The position numbers and the translations under genes are program-made. The notes under the pieces were generated by a model. It made no database searches. It saw only the letters and a program-made list of their open reading frames with translations, and was not told the DNA's origin. From Cyanobacteria bacterium FACHB-63 (lineage in GTDB: Bacteria > Cyanobacteriota > Cyanobacteriia > Leptolyngbyales > Leptolyngbyaceae), in contig JACJNX010000061.1 of assembly GCA_014695255.1 (NCBI GenBank), positions 186,001 to 250,000 of the forward strand: a DNA stretch of 64,000 bases. Reading direction: 5' to 3'. Positions 55,059 through 62,628 of this stretch are shown piece by piece (position 1 is the first letter of the stretch; every line of letters begins with the position of its first letter).

Positions 55059-55304
55059 ATGGGTAGAAAAAAACATCCCCCGGCTTGGATTGTCGTATTG
55101 GTTTGCAGTGCGGCTGGCGTTGCGTTAGGCGGCTCGGCAAGCTGGGCAGAAAGCAGTCAATGTTTGCAAGATAAAGTCGTGACCAGTCAGTGCTTGACCC
55201 AAGATCCTGTAAGAAAGACGGGTGAAGGCATGATGGCAGGAATGGTAGCGGGTGCGGGCGCGGCAGTCGGGGCGACTTGGAGCCAGCGAAAGCGCGATTC
55301 TTAA
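55059..55304 (+). CDS. Small exported glycine-zipper protein
   Basis: 81 aa: signal-like hydrophobic helix (WIVVLVCSAAGVALGGSASWA), a short part with two cysteines (SSQCLQDKVVTSQCLTQD), and a glycine-zipper helix (GMMAGMVAGAGAAVGATW). Could be an envelope peptide. Not recognised. Its stop overlaps the convergent Hsp70 gene by 4 bases. Confidence 0.6.
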   Translation: MGRKKHPPAWIVVLVCSAAGVALGGSASWAESSQCLQDKVVTSQCLTQDPVRKTGEGMMAGMVAGAGAAVGATWSQRKRDS

Positions 55305-56902
55305 CTCAACTGCACCACGGGCTGATCTTCGACTAACGTTCGTGCCGTTAACAAATCCTCAACCGTGATTTTGAGGAAGCGATCGCTATCCACCTGAAAC
55401 TGCACTTTAATGCGATCGCTTCCCGGTACTCCCGGCGGATCAAGTTCAGCAATGCTGCGCGACCCGTCTCGATCGTTTAATGCCTGCACCGGAGCTTGAG
55501 AACTGGCGAGATTTCGAGTAACTAAGCGATCGCCATCAAAATACACCTCGGTCTGAAGCGTTTCTGCGCCCATTTCACCGATGACGAGTTCGATGCTGGG
55601 TTGATTGTCGATCGATGCCCCTAGAACTAATTCAACGGGCTTCTCCATCGGATAAGGCTGCCCTGCTTTCACCAAAGGATGCCAGTTGTGGCGATTTTGC
55701 CTGCGATCCCAATAGCGAATGCCGTATCCGTGGTAGAGAAAATCTTTAAGCTGTACGCCTTGACTCAGTTGTAATGCGCCTTGAGCGATCGCTTCAAATG
55801 GCTTTTCGCATCGAATCAAGCTTTCGTCAAAATACTGCCGCACCCAGTTCTGAACGGCTGGAATTTGAACCGTTCCACCCACCAATAAAACAGCATCAAT
55901 ATCACTCGTTGCCAATCCTTGACGGCGAGCTTGTTGCAGCACTTGTTCCATTGACTCGTCAAGCTGAGTGAAAAATCCGCGATCGCTCAAGATTTGCTCA
56001 AACTGCGGTCGCGTGAGCGATAAATCATAACTTTCAAGCGTTTCGTCGTTGAAGAACACTTCCTGCGCTTGCGTAGAAAGAGAAAGCTGAATTTTCAACC
56101 GTTCTGCAAGTCTTGCAATTAAGGGTGTTGCCGTGAGTCCTTGAGTTTTGACGAAATGATCCACAATCCAATTATCTAAATCTGAGCCGCCTAAATTCTG
56201 TCCCGCTTTAGCCACCACTCTAGCGATTCTTGCTTTTTGTCCTGACTGTTCCTTAAAGGATTTCTGTCCCCATTTCAGAATGAATCCCAACGGTTTTGAC
56301 TGGGAGATTTCGTTCACGTTGATTTGAACGATCGATAAATCCAGCGTTCCACCACCAAAATCAACGACTAATAATGTTTGTCGATCGCTTAATCCATATC
56401 CCAATGCTGCCGCAGTCGGTTCATCAATCATTCTCACCTGATTGATATCCAGCGATTCGCAAATCTGCCCCAACCACAACCGATACGCCTCAAAACTATC
56501 GACCGGAACCGTAAACACGATCGACTCTGCAATCTCTGGATCAGTCGTTTTGAGTTGATTGATAATCTGCGTTAGAAACCATTCGCCAACCTGCTCAAAT
56601 CGAACGGTTTTCCCGTCTAATTCCGGCAAAAATCCCTGTACATCTGTGCCAATTCCGCGCTTGAAGTTACGGAAAAATCGCGCATCGCTGCTGATATCTA
56701 ACGCTCGATCGCGCACCTGTTGACCAATCACAACTTTTCCCTGCGACGCATTCTCCACGTACATCAAACTGGGAATCAGAGGCGGATTTTGGGCAAGGCG
56801 CTGCGAAATTCCAGGAAGAGAAAGGGTTTCTGGCTGTTGGGTCGCTGCATTCCAGCGAGTGATCACGGTGTTACTGGTTCCGAAGTCGATCGCGTAAGGC
56901 AT
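55301..56902 (-). CDS. Hsp70 family protein (divergent DnaK-like)
   Basis: 533 aa. Hsp70 ATPase domain at about 1-380: phosphate 1 YAIDFGTSNTVITRW, phosphate 2 LLVVDFGGGTLDLSIVQ, adenosine region AVLLVGGTVQIPAVQNWVRQ, and RMIDEPTAAALGYGL. The C-terminal part is about 150 residues and lacks a recognisable helical lid or EEVD tail, so it is not the standard DnaK. The start at 56902 is chosen because MPYAIDFGTSN is the normal beginning; the 13 upstream residues do not fit. Single gene, possibly a specialised chaperone. Confidence 0.85.
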   Translation of the reverse strand: MPYAIDFGTSNTVITRWNAATQQPETLSLPGISQRLAQNPPLIPSLMYVENASQGKVVIGQQVRDRALDISSDARFFRNFKRGIGTDVQGFLPELDGKTVRFEQVGEWFLTQIINQLKTTDPEIAESIVFTVPVDSFEAYRLWLGQICESLDINQVRMIDEPTAAALGYGLSDRQTLLVVDFGGGTLDLSIVQINVNEISQSKPLGFILKWGQKSFKEQSGQKARIARVVAKAGQNLGGSDLDNWIVDHFVKTQGLTATPLIARLAERLKIQLSLSTQAQEVFFNDETLESYDLSLTRPQFEQILSDRGFFTQLDESMEQVLQQARRQGLATSDIDAVLLVGGTVQIPAVQNWVRQYFDESLIRCEKPFEAIAQGALQLSQGVQLKDFLYHGYGIRYWDRRQNRHNWHPLVKAGQPYPMEKPVELVLGASIDNQPSIELVIGEMGAETLQTEVYFDGDRLVTRNLASSQAPVQALNDRDGSRSIAELDPPGVPGSDRIKVQFQVDSDRFLKITVEDLLTARTLVEDQPVVQLS

Positions 56903-57114
56903 TCTGACAGCAAATAAATAAGCGTGAATCAGGTATACCAATTCACCAAACCATAAGAGATGTCTCTAAAGCAAGATTTTGCCGATGTTTTCAATCCTGA
57001 ACTTCACGCTCTCTTAAATAAAGTCAGAGAGACGCAATGTATATCTTGGGAATAATGGCAAGAATTTATAATATTTTTTAACATAGACAGTAACATGAAC
57101 CCACTCTCACCCCT

Positions 57115-57333
57115 ATGATTCGTCAATCCTCTACTGAACTGGCTACGTTCCTTTCAAGGCTGCGATCGGGAATTTGGATTTTTGGCATTTCCTCCTGGCT
57201 GTTTGGCATTGCCGATCGTTCGATCGCCGCACTAATGGACGGCTATCTCTCTGCATTAGATATCGCCCAGCTCTTTACCGCTTCATTCTTCTTTATTGGC
57301 TGGCTGTTTCTCAAGCCCGCTAAACTGTTCTGA
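57115..57333 (+). CDS. Small two-helix membrane protein of unknown function
   Basis: 72 aa with two hydrophobic helices (IWIFGISSWLFGIADRSI, LFTASFFFIGWLFL) and an N-terminal Arg/Ser-rich start. Not recognised. Its last 51 bases overlap the 3' end of the convergent histidine kinase gene, so it could be a spurious frame, but the start and hydrophobic pattern look genuine. Confidence 0.5.
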   Translation: MIRQSSTELATFLSRLRSGIWIFGISSWLFGIADRSIAALMDGYLSALDIAQLFTASFFFIGWLFLKPAKLF

Positions 57334-59244
57334 AACGGCAGACTCTAACAAGGGTAATGCGACTACAAAGGTTGCCCCTTGCCCTTCTCCCGCGCTTTCG
57401 ACGCGCACTGTTCCACCCTGTAACTCAGTGAGATGGCGCACGATTGCGAGTCCTAATCCGAGTCCCCCAAATTGTCGGGTACTGCTTCCATCTCCCTGTT
57501 TGAAGTGATCAAACACATACGACAGAAACTCAGGGGCGATGCCTACCCCATTATCTCGGACTGTAACTTCGGCTGTTCGTGATTGAGCACTTTTGCTCTG
57601 TGTTAGTGCAACTTCAACTCGTCCGTTTTCTGCTGTAAATTTGATCGCATTAGAAAGTAGATTCCAGACAATTTGTTGAAGTCGATTGGAGTCTCCTGAA
57701 ACTATGTACGGTACATCAGGACTAATAAATTGGATTGAGATCTTTTTCGATTCTGCTGAAAGTTGAACAGTGTCGATCGCCGATAGAATCGAATTCCGTA
57801 AATCTACAGGTTCACTTTTTAGTACCAGCTTACCTTTCAAAATTCGCGATATATCTAATAAATCGTCAATCAAGTTAATCTGAATTTTTGCATTCCGTTC
57901 AATAATGTCTAAGGCGCGATCGGCAACTGACGAATCACATTTGCGTTGGCGCAGCAACTGCACCCATCCTAAAATTGGATTCAACGGTGTTCGTAACTCA
58001 TGAGACAGGACTGCTAAAAACTCATCTTTAATCTGATTTGATTTGGCTAACTGTTCGCTTCGATCGTGTAGCGATTTCATCAAATTCGCTCGATCGATTG
58101 CGATCGCAACTTGATCTGCTGCTGCCTGCATTAACTCTTGTTCTTCAGGTGTAAAAGAAGTCCGTGATCGACTGCCAAACGACAACACCCCTAGCACTTT
58201 TCCTTGAGTGATCAAGGGTTGACTAGAGTAAGCGGTAATCCCGATCGCCTTAATTAAACTGACTTTTTCTAACGTCGAATTTTGAATATCACCTAAGCAG
58301 ACTTGAATTCCATCCTGCGCTGCACCACCACACACTGCCTGACCAATTTCTAAATTTAAGAAATCCGCTTTTTGCTCAACTGTTAATCCACGAGATGAAG
58401 CAAGCCTTAAAGAAGAGCGTCCCTGAGCAGGTATCACTAAGTAATTAAGATATAAATCTAAGCCCAACTGTGCAGACAGCCTCTCATACAAATCATCCAG
58501 TAACGCGATCGGATTTTCCGCGAACAATAGCTCTCGCGTTGTATCGTACAGCAAGCTCAACTTGCCATTTTGCTTGCGTAAAGCCTGCTCCGCGAGTTCA
58601 CGCTGGCTCAAATTCCATCGCAATTGCCAAACCAAAACTTCTAGAAACAACGCGATCGCCAAACAGCTTGGAATCGTCAGACTCACGATCGTATTCAGCC
58701 GATTTCGCTCAGCATTCGTTCGCTCTTCTAACAATTGGTTTTCTTCATTCTGCATTTCGCCAATCAACCCGCGAATCTCAGTCATCAAAGATTGACCTTG
58801 ATTGCTCTTCACAATTGACCGCGCCTGATCCAATTGATTTGCATCGGCTAACTTAATCGTTTTCCTGATTAGAGCAAAACGATCGAGCAGCAATTGATTA
58901 ATGCGTGACAACCGTTGCTGCTGGCTTGGATTATTCTGAGTCAAACTCCGCAACCGAACCATTATTCGATCGACAGTTTGAATTGAATCTTCATACGGCT
59001 GTAAGTATTGGCGATCCTGCGTGAGCAGATATCCCCGCTGCCCCAACTCAGCATCTTTTAGCTGTGAAAGTAAGGATTGAGTGGTCAGCAGAACCTGTTG
59101 CGTGTGATTTTCCCACCGCTTCGCCTCGCGATATCCTGCCAACGTGGAGTAGGACAGCGTGCCAATCCCGACCAGGGCTGCAAGAGAACACCAAGCGCCG
59201 ATCGAGGCATTGCGTGAAAAAGGCCGCTTCATGTAGCGCTTCAA
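57283..59244 (-). CDS. Sensor histidine kinase (CHASE3-GAF-HisKA-HATPase)
   Basis: 653-aa membrane kinase: first helix (SIGAWCSLAALVGIGTLSY), extracytoplasmic CHASE3 domain at about 40-185 (LKDAELGQRGYLLTQDRQYL), second helix (IVSLTIPSCLAIALFLEVLV), GAF at about 230-395 (EEQELMQAAADQVAIAIDRANLM), HisKA with phospho-His in LAVLSHELRTPLNPILG, and HATPase with N box NLLSNAIKFT, G1 DNGVGIAPEF and G2 GGLGLGLAIVRHL. No receiver domain. No response regulator is adjacent, so it is orphan. An ATG four codons in is also possible. Confidence 0.9.
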   Translation of the reverse strand: MKRYMKRPFSRNASIGAWCSLAALVGIGTLSYSTLAGYREAKRWENHTQQVLLTTQSLLSQLKDAELGQRGYLLTQDRQYLQPYEDSIQTVDRIMVRLRSLTQNNPSQQQRLSRINQLLLDRFALIRKTIKLADANQLDQARSIVKSNQGQSLMTEIRGLIGEMQNEENQLLEERTNAERNRLNTIVSLTIPSCLAIALFLEVLVWQLRWNLSQRELAEQALRKQNGKLSLLYDTTRELLFAENPIALLDDLYERLSAQLGLDLYLNYLVIPAQGRSSLRLASSRGLTVEQKADFLNLEIGQAVCGGAAQDGIQVCLGDIQNSTLEKVSLIKAIGITAYSSQPLITQGKVLGVLSFGSRSRTSFTPEEQELMQAAADQVAIAIDRANLMKSLHDRSEQLAKSNQIKDEFLAVLSHELRTPLNPILGWVQLLRQRKCDSSVADRALDIIERNAKIQINLIDDLLDISRILKGKLVLKSEPVDLRNSILSAIDTVQLSAESKKISIQFISPDVPYIVSGDSNRLQQIVWNLLSNAIKFTAENGRVEVALTQSKSAQSRTAEVTVRDNGVGIAPEFLSYVFDHFKQGDGSSTRQFGGLGLGLAIVRHLTELQGGTVRVESAGEGQGATFVVALPLLESAVSEQFSGLEKQPANKEE

Positions 59245-59597
59245 ATCAACCGTGAGGCAGATTTTACACCGCTTGTACTATCTCTGGCTCTACTAAAGGG
59301 CAGATTCGCTCAGCACATTCTCTATCCTGAGTAAAGATATTACAAAATGTTTCAGACTCACTAGGATGGTGAACACAATGCCGCACAATAATTTCGGAAG
59401 GTCGCTAAGTCAAAGCGCTTGCGTCACAGAGATTGCCCGAAACGCTTTATTGCAGTTCTGACCAATCTCAAGCTTGACAGCCCTCAGACATCCTGAGAAG
59501 CTGGAAACCACGGCTCCAAGCGCGTAAACTTGCAAAGCCATTTGGGGAACTCCCGTTTTAAACACACTCGGTTACATTTCCTTGGAGGAATCCATCA
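59245..59597. promoter_or_regulatory. Leader and promoter region of apcABC
   Basis: About 350 bases between the divergent kinase gene and apcA. The last part includes TTGGAGGAA, a strong Shine-Dalgarno 7-8 bases before apcA ATG. A long 5' leader is usual for apc operons. No hairpin terminator or ORF is seen; exact promoter not assigned. Confidence 0.5.
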
Positions 59598-60083
59598 ATG
59601 AGTATTGTCACGAAGTCAATCGTGAACGCTGACGCTGAGGCACGCTACCTCAGCCCCGGTGAATTGGATCGGATCAAAGGCTTCGTCACCACCGGTGAGC
59701 GCCGCCTGCGGATCGCACAAACCTTGACCGATTCGCGTGAGCGCATCGTCAAGCAAGCAGGTGATCAATTGTTCCAAAAGCGTCCTGATGTTGTTTCTCC
59801 TGGTGGAAACGCATACGGCGAAGAAATGACTGCTACCTGCCTGCGCGACTTGGACTACTACCTGCGCCTCGTGACCTACGGAGTTGTTGCAGGTGATGTG
59901 ACCCCGATCGAAGAAATCGGTATCGTCGGCGTAAGAGAAATGTACAACTCGTTGGGAACTCCGATTCCTGCGGTTGCAGAAGGCATTCGCGCGATGAAGA
60001 ACGTTGCTGCGTCGTTGCTCTCGTCTGATGATGCATCTGAAGCTGGCGCTTACTTCGACTATGTTATCGGTGCAATGCAGTAA
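59598..60083 (+). CDS. apcA: Allophycocyanin alpha subunit
   Basis: 161-aa core chromophore protein of the phycobilisome. Globin-like phycobiliprotein fold; bilin-binding Cys in [20 protein letters not shown] (about residue 81), N-terminal [20 protein letters not shown] and [16 protein letters not shown]. First of apcA-apcB-apcC; apcE, which is often directly upstream, is absent. Confidence 0.97.
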   Translation: MSIVTKSIVNADAEARYLSPGELDRIKGFVTTGERRLRIAQTLTDSRERIVKQAGDQLFQKRPDVVSPGGNAYGEEMTATCLRDLDYYLRLVTYGVVAGDVTPIEEIGIVGVREMYNSLGTPIPAVAEGIRAMKNVAASLLSSDDASEAGAYFDYVIGAMQ

Positions 60084-60145
60084 TTGCTGCCTTGATCGAT
60101 TTCCTCCTTGTTTAACTAGACCACGCGACTTACGGAACTTTAACC

Positions 60146-60631
60146 ATGCAAGACGCAATTACCTCGGTAATCAATACTTCTGACGTTCAAGGTAAGTACC
60201 TTGACTCTTCATCTCTCGAAAAGCTCAAAGGCTACTTCCAAACGGGTGAACTGCGCGTTCGTGCAGCTACCACCATCGCAGCTAACGCAGCAGCGATCGT
60301 TAAAGAAGCTGTGGCTAAGTCCTTGTTGTACTCGGACATTACCCGTCCCGGTGGAAATATGTACACCACCCGTCGTTATGCTGCTTGCATCCGCGACTTG
60401 GATTACTACCTCCGCTATTCAACCTATGCAATGTTGGCTGGAGATCCTTCGATCCTCGATGAGCGCGTTCTCAATGGATTGAAAGAAACCTACAACAGCT
60501 TGGGTGTACCTATTGGCGCAACCGTTCAATCGATCCAAGCCATGAAAGAAGTGACTGCTGGATTGGTTGGTTCTGATGCCGGTAAAGAAATGGGCGTTTA
60601 CTTCGACTACATCAGCTCTGGTTTGAGCTAA
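60146..60631 (+). CDS. apcB: Allophycocyanin beta subunit
   Basis: 161-aa partner of ApcA in the core trimers. Bilin Cys in [20 protein letters not shown], the conserved Asn of the beta subunit (methylated in the family) in [14 protein letters not shown], and [19 protein letters not shown] at the start. 62 bases behind apcA; co-transcription is expected. Confidence 0.97.
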   Translation: MQDAITSVINTSDVQGKYLDSSSLEKLKGYFQTGELRVRAATTIAANAAAIVKEAVAKSLLYSDITRPGGNMYTTRRYAACIRDLDYYLRYSTYAMLAGDPSILDERVLNGLKETYNSLGVPIGATVQSIQAMKEVTAGLVGSDAGKEMGVYFDYISSGLS

Positions 60632-60924
60632 CTCGCGAAAGATTGAGAATGAGGTAATCTTCGTTCTTTAGCTTTCGGGCTGGTTTGGAAGTCTGGAGTG
60701 AGTATTAAGTTGTTGAGGCATTGTTTAGCTTTTGCGATTTAATATTGACTCTTGGCTTCCAACCTTTTAAACAGAGGTTTTGTGAAGCCGACGATCGTGC
60801 CAATTTGTTAAGCTGCTAACCTATTAGCTGAATTGGCGATCGACCCTTTTTGAGATTTTTCTAAACTCGACTCTTGCAAGGCATTTGATTGCTGCGCCTT
60901 TCTTCATCCTTTAGGAGAGATCCC

Positions 60925-61128
60925 ATGAGAATGTTCAAAATTACCGCTTGTGTTCCGAGCCAAACTCGAATTCGGACGCAGCGCGAACTGCAAAATACGT
61001 TCTTTACCAAGCTTGTGCCTTACGAGAACTGGTTCAAAGAACAGCAACGCATCCAAAAGATGGGTGGAAAGATTGTGAAGGTGGAACTGGCTACGGGTAA
61101 ACAGGGCATGAATACGGGTCTGGCGTAA
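60925..61128 (+). CDS. apcC: Allophycocyanin core linker LC7.8
   Basis: 67-aa small core linker (CpcD/ApcC fold) capping allophycocyanin trimers. Begins MRMFKITACVPSQTRIRTQR, contains QRELQNTFFTKLVPYENW and a basic end. ATG 60925 is set by TAGGAGA about 6 bases before it and the MRMFK start. A 293-base gap separates it from apcB. Confidence 0.95.
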   Translation: MRMFKITACVPSQTRIRTQRELQNTFFTKLVPYENWFKEQQRIQKMGGKIVKVELATGKQGMNTGLA

Positions 61129-61164
61129 GCAAGTTCTGAATGTTTGCTAACTCTGAGCATTAGC

Positions 61165-61188
61165 GGGAGGTTTTAGACCTCCTTTTTT
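61165..61188 (+). terminator. Terminator of apcABC
   Basis: Arms GGAGGT (61166-61171) and ACCTCC (61177-61182) followed by TTTTTTAT. Confidence 0.88.
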
Positions 61189-61321
61189 ATTGGAAATGAG
61201 AGATCTTCGCTATCTGTCAGCATACTAATATGGTTATGTTGAACTGCCTGGTTCTTTCAACGCTATTTCTAGAATGAGAGAGTAGTTCATCTGCTTTTTA
61301 AACGCCAATGAAATATTTGCT

Positions 61322-62134
61322 ATGAACAACATTCAGATTGAAGAAGTAAATAGCACTCTCAGCGAAGTTGTGTCAGAGGGTATTCAGTATTTGAAGCAAC
61401 ACTTGAATGATATTCTTGTTAGCTCAGATCGAACTTTGATTGAAAATCTTATTGAAGAAACAAAGTTCTCGCTAGAACAAGCCAAGAGCAACTCGCAAAC
61501 GTATCAAGAGAAATACAATATTTTCAATCAGATAACTAATTCTTGGCTTGATGCGTGGCATCAGTATAAGGACATTCCAGGGGCAATCAATCTAATTAGT
61601 TTAATCGACTACATAACTAATTATTCTGTAGCGTATTCTTATTTGTGCCTTAGCCTTTCTTATATAAATGAAGGTAGAGTTGGTGAATACAAAGCAGATC
61701 TTGAAAGAACTGTCTCAGGCTTCTCGTTGCTTTCTGAGATTGTTGATGTTTTTGTTGACTTCTTCTCAATCTCAGAACTAAAACAGCTCAAGGATGGTGC
61801 TAGGAACGCAATCTCTGTCTCTAACCGTAGCGTAAAAGAATACTTTGAAAATAGCGTAGAGTTATCGAATTTAGTTACTCAACTTAGAGCCTATAGCAGC
61901 CTCATTGTGCTGAAAGTTGAGAAGTATATTAATATACCTGAAGAACATGCCCAGGAAGGTGAGGCGCTAACTGCACAAGAGCTTACCCCTCGTGATTCAC
62001 AAGCTGAGGCTGAATCTGCTGTATCGCTCAACAAGCAGTTACGACCGTTCGGTCTATGCGCTGGGAAGTTCATCGTTCCTGATGATTTCGATGCACCTTT
62101 ACCAGAGGAAATTTTGAGCGCGTTCGAGGGCTAA
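61322..62134 (+). CDS. Large helical protein ending in a VapB-like tail (antitoxin candidate)
   Basis: 270 aa. Residues 1-215 are a predicted helical domain of unknown family (NLIEETKFSLEQAKSNSQTY, AINLISLIDYITNYSVAYSY). Only the last 35 residues are recognisable: RPFGLCAGKFIVPDDFDAPL followed by PEEILSAFEG, the C-terminal toxin-binding tail found in short (about 70-90 aa) VapB/DUF2281 antitoxins. No AbrB, Phd or RHH DNA-binding domain is evident. TAATG overlap couples it to the PIN toxin gene. The gene is AT-richer than its neighbours, suggesting transfer (by eye). Confidence 0.7.
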   Translation: MNNIQIEEVNSTLSEVVSEGIQYLKQHLNDILVSSDRTLIENLIEETKFSLEQAKSNSQTYQEKYNIFNQITNSWLDAWHQYKDIPGAINLISLIDYITNYSVAYSYLCLSLSYINEGRVGEYKADLERTVSGFSLLSEIVDVFVDFFSISELKQLKDGARNAISVSNRSVKEYFENSVELSNLVTQLRAYSSLIVLKVEKYINIPEEHAQEGEALTAQELTPRDSQAEAESAVSLNKQLRPFGLCAGKFIVPDDFDAPLPEEILSAFEG

Positions 62135-62517
62135 TGAAAATTCTGCTAGATACGCATATTTTCCTTTGGTTTATTAGTGGTGATACTCGGTTATCCACCG
62201 AGGTTCGAGATGTCATTCGCGACCCAGACAATGAAGTTTATTTGAGTTCAGTATCAATTTGGGAAGCAACCGTTAAGTACCAGTTAGGTAAGTTGCCTCT
62301 GCCGGAGTCTCCTGAAACATATCTACCAAAACAGCGCAATCTTCATCAAATTGCCAGTCTTTCTCTTGACGAAGACAGTGTAGTTCAACTGGCTAAGTTA
62401 CCACTGTTACATCGTGATCCGTTCGACAGAATGCTTATCTGTCAAGCATTACAAAACGGGTTGACCATTGCGACTGTAGATGAAGATGTTCGCGCCTACT
62501 CAATCAGTGTTTTGTAG
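62134..62517 (+). CDS. PIN domain toxin (VapC-like)
   Basis: 127-aa ribonuclease-type toxin. PIN acidic residues are all present: Asp6 in LLDTHIFLW, Glu44 in VSIWEATVK, Asp95/Asp98 in HRDPFDRMLICQA and Asp116 in ATVDEDV. The HRDPFDR block marks the PIN subfamily that pairs with DUF2281-type antitoxins in cyanobacteria. Start codon is shared with the stop of the upstream gene. RNA target unknown. Confidence 0.88.
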   Translation: MKILLDTHIFLWFISGDTRLSTEVRDVIRDPDNEVYLSSVSIWEATVKYQLGKLPLPESPETYLPKQRNLHQIASLSLDEDSVVQLAKLPLLHRDPFDRMLICQALQNGLTIATVDEDVRAYSISVL

Positions 62518-62628
62518 CAGCACAGGCCAACTATAGCGGCGTGGACTGAACAAACATCACCATCATTCTAATCGAAATTGTTGAGAAACAATTCGTACAA
62601 TGAAGGGGAGTTTTCTTTCTCATCAACT

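Noticed and set aside
59616-60158. 180-codon minus-strand ORF across apcA
   Set aside because: It is antisense to apcA, low in recognisable features and explained by codon bias of the real gene.
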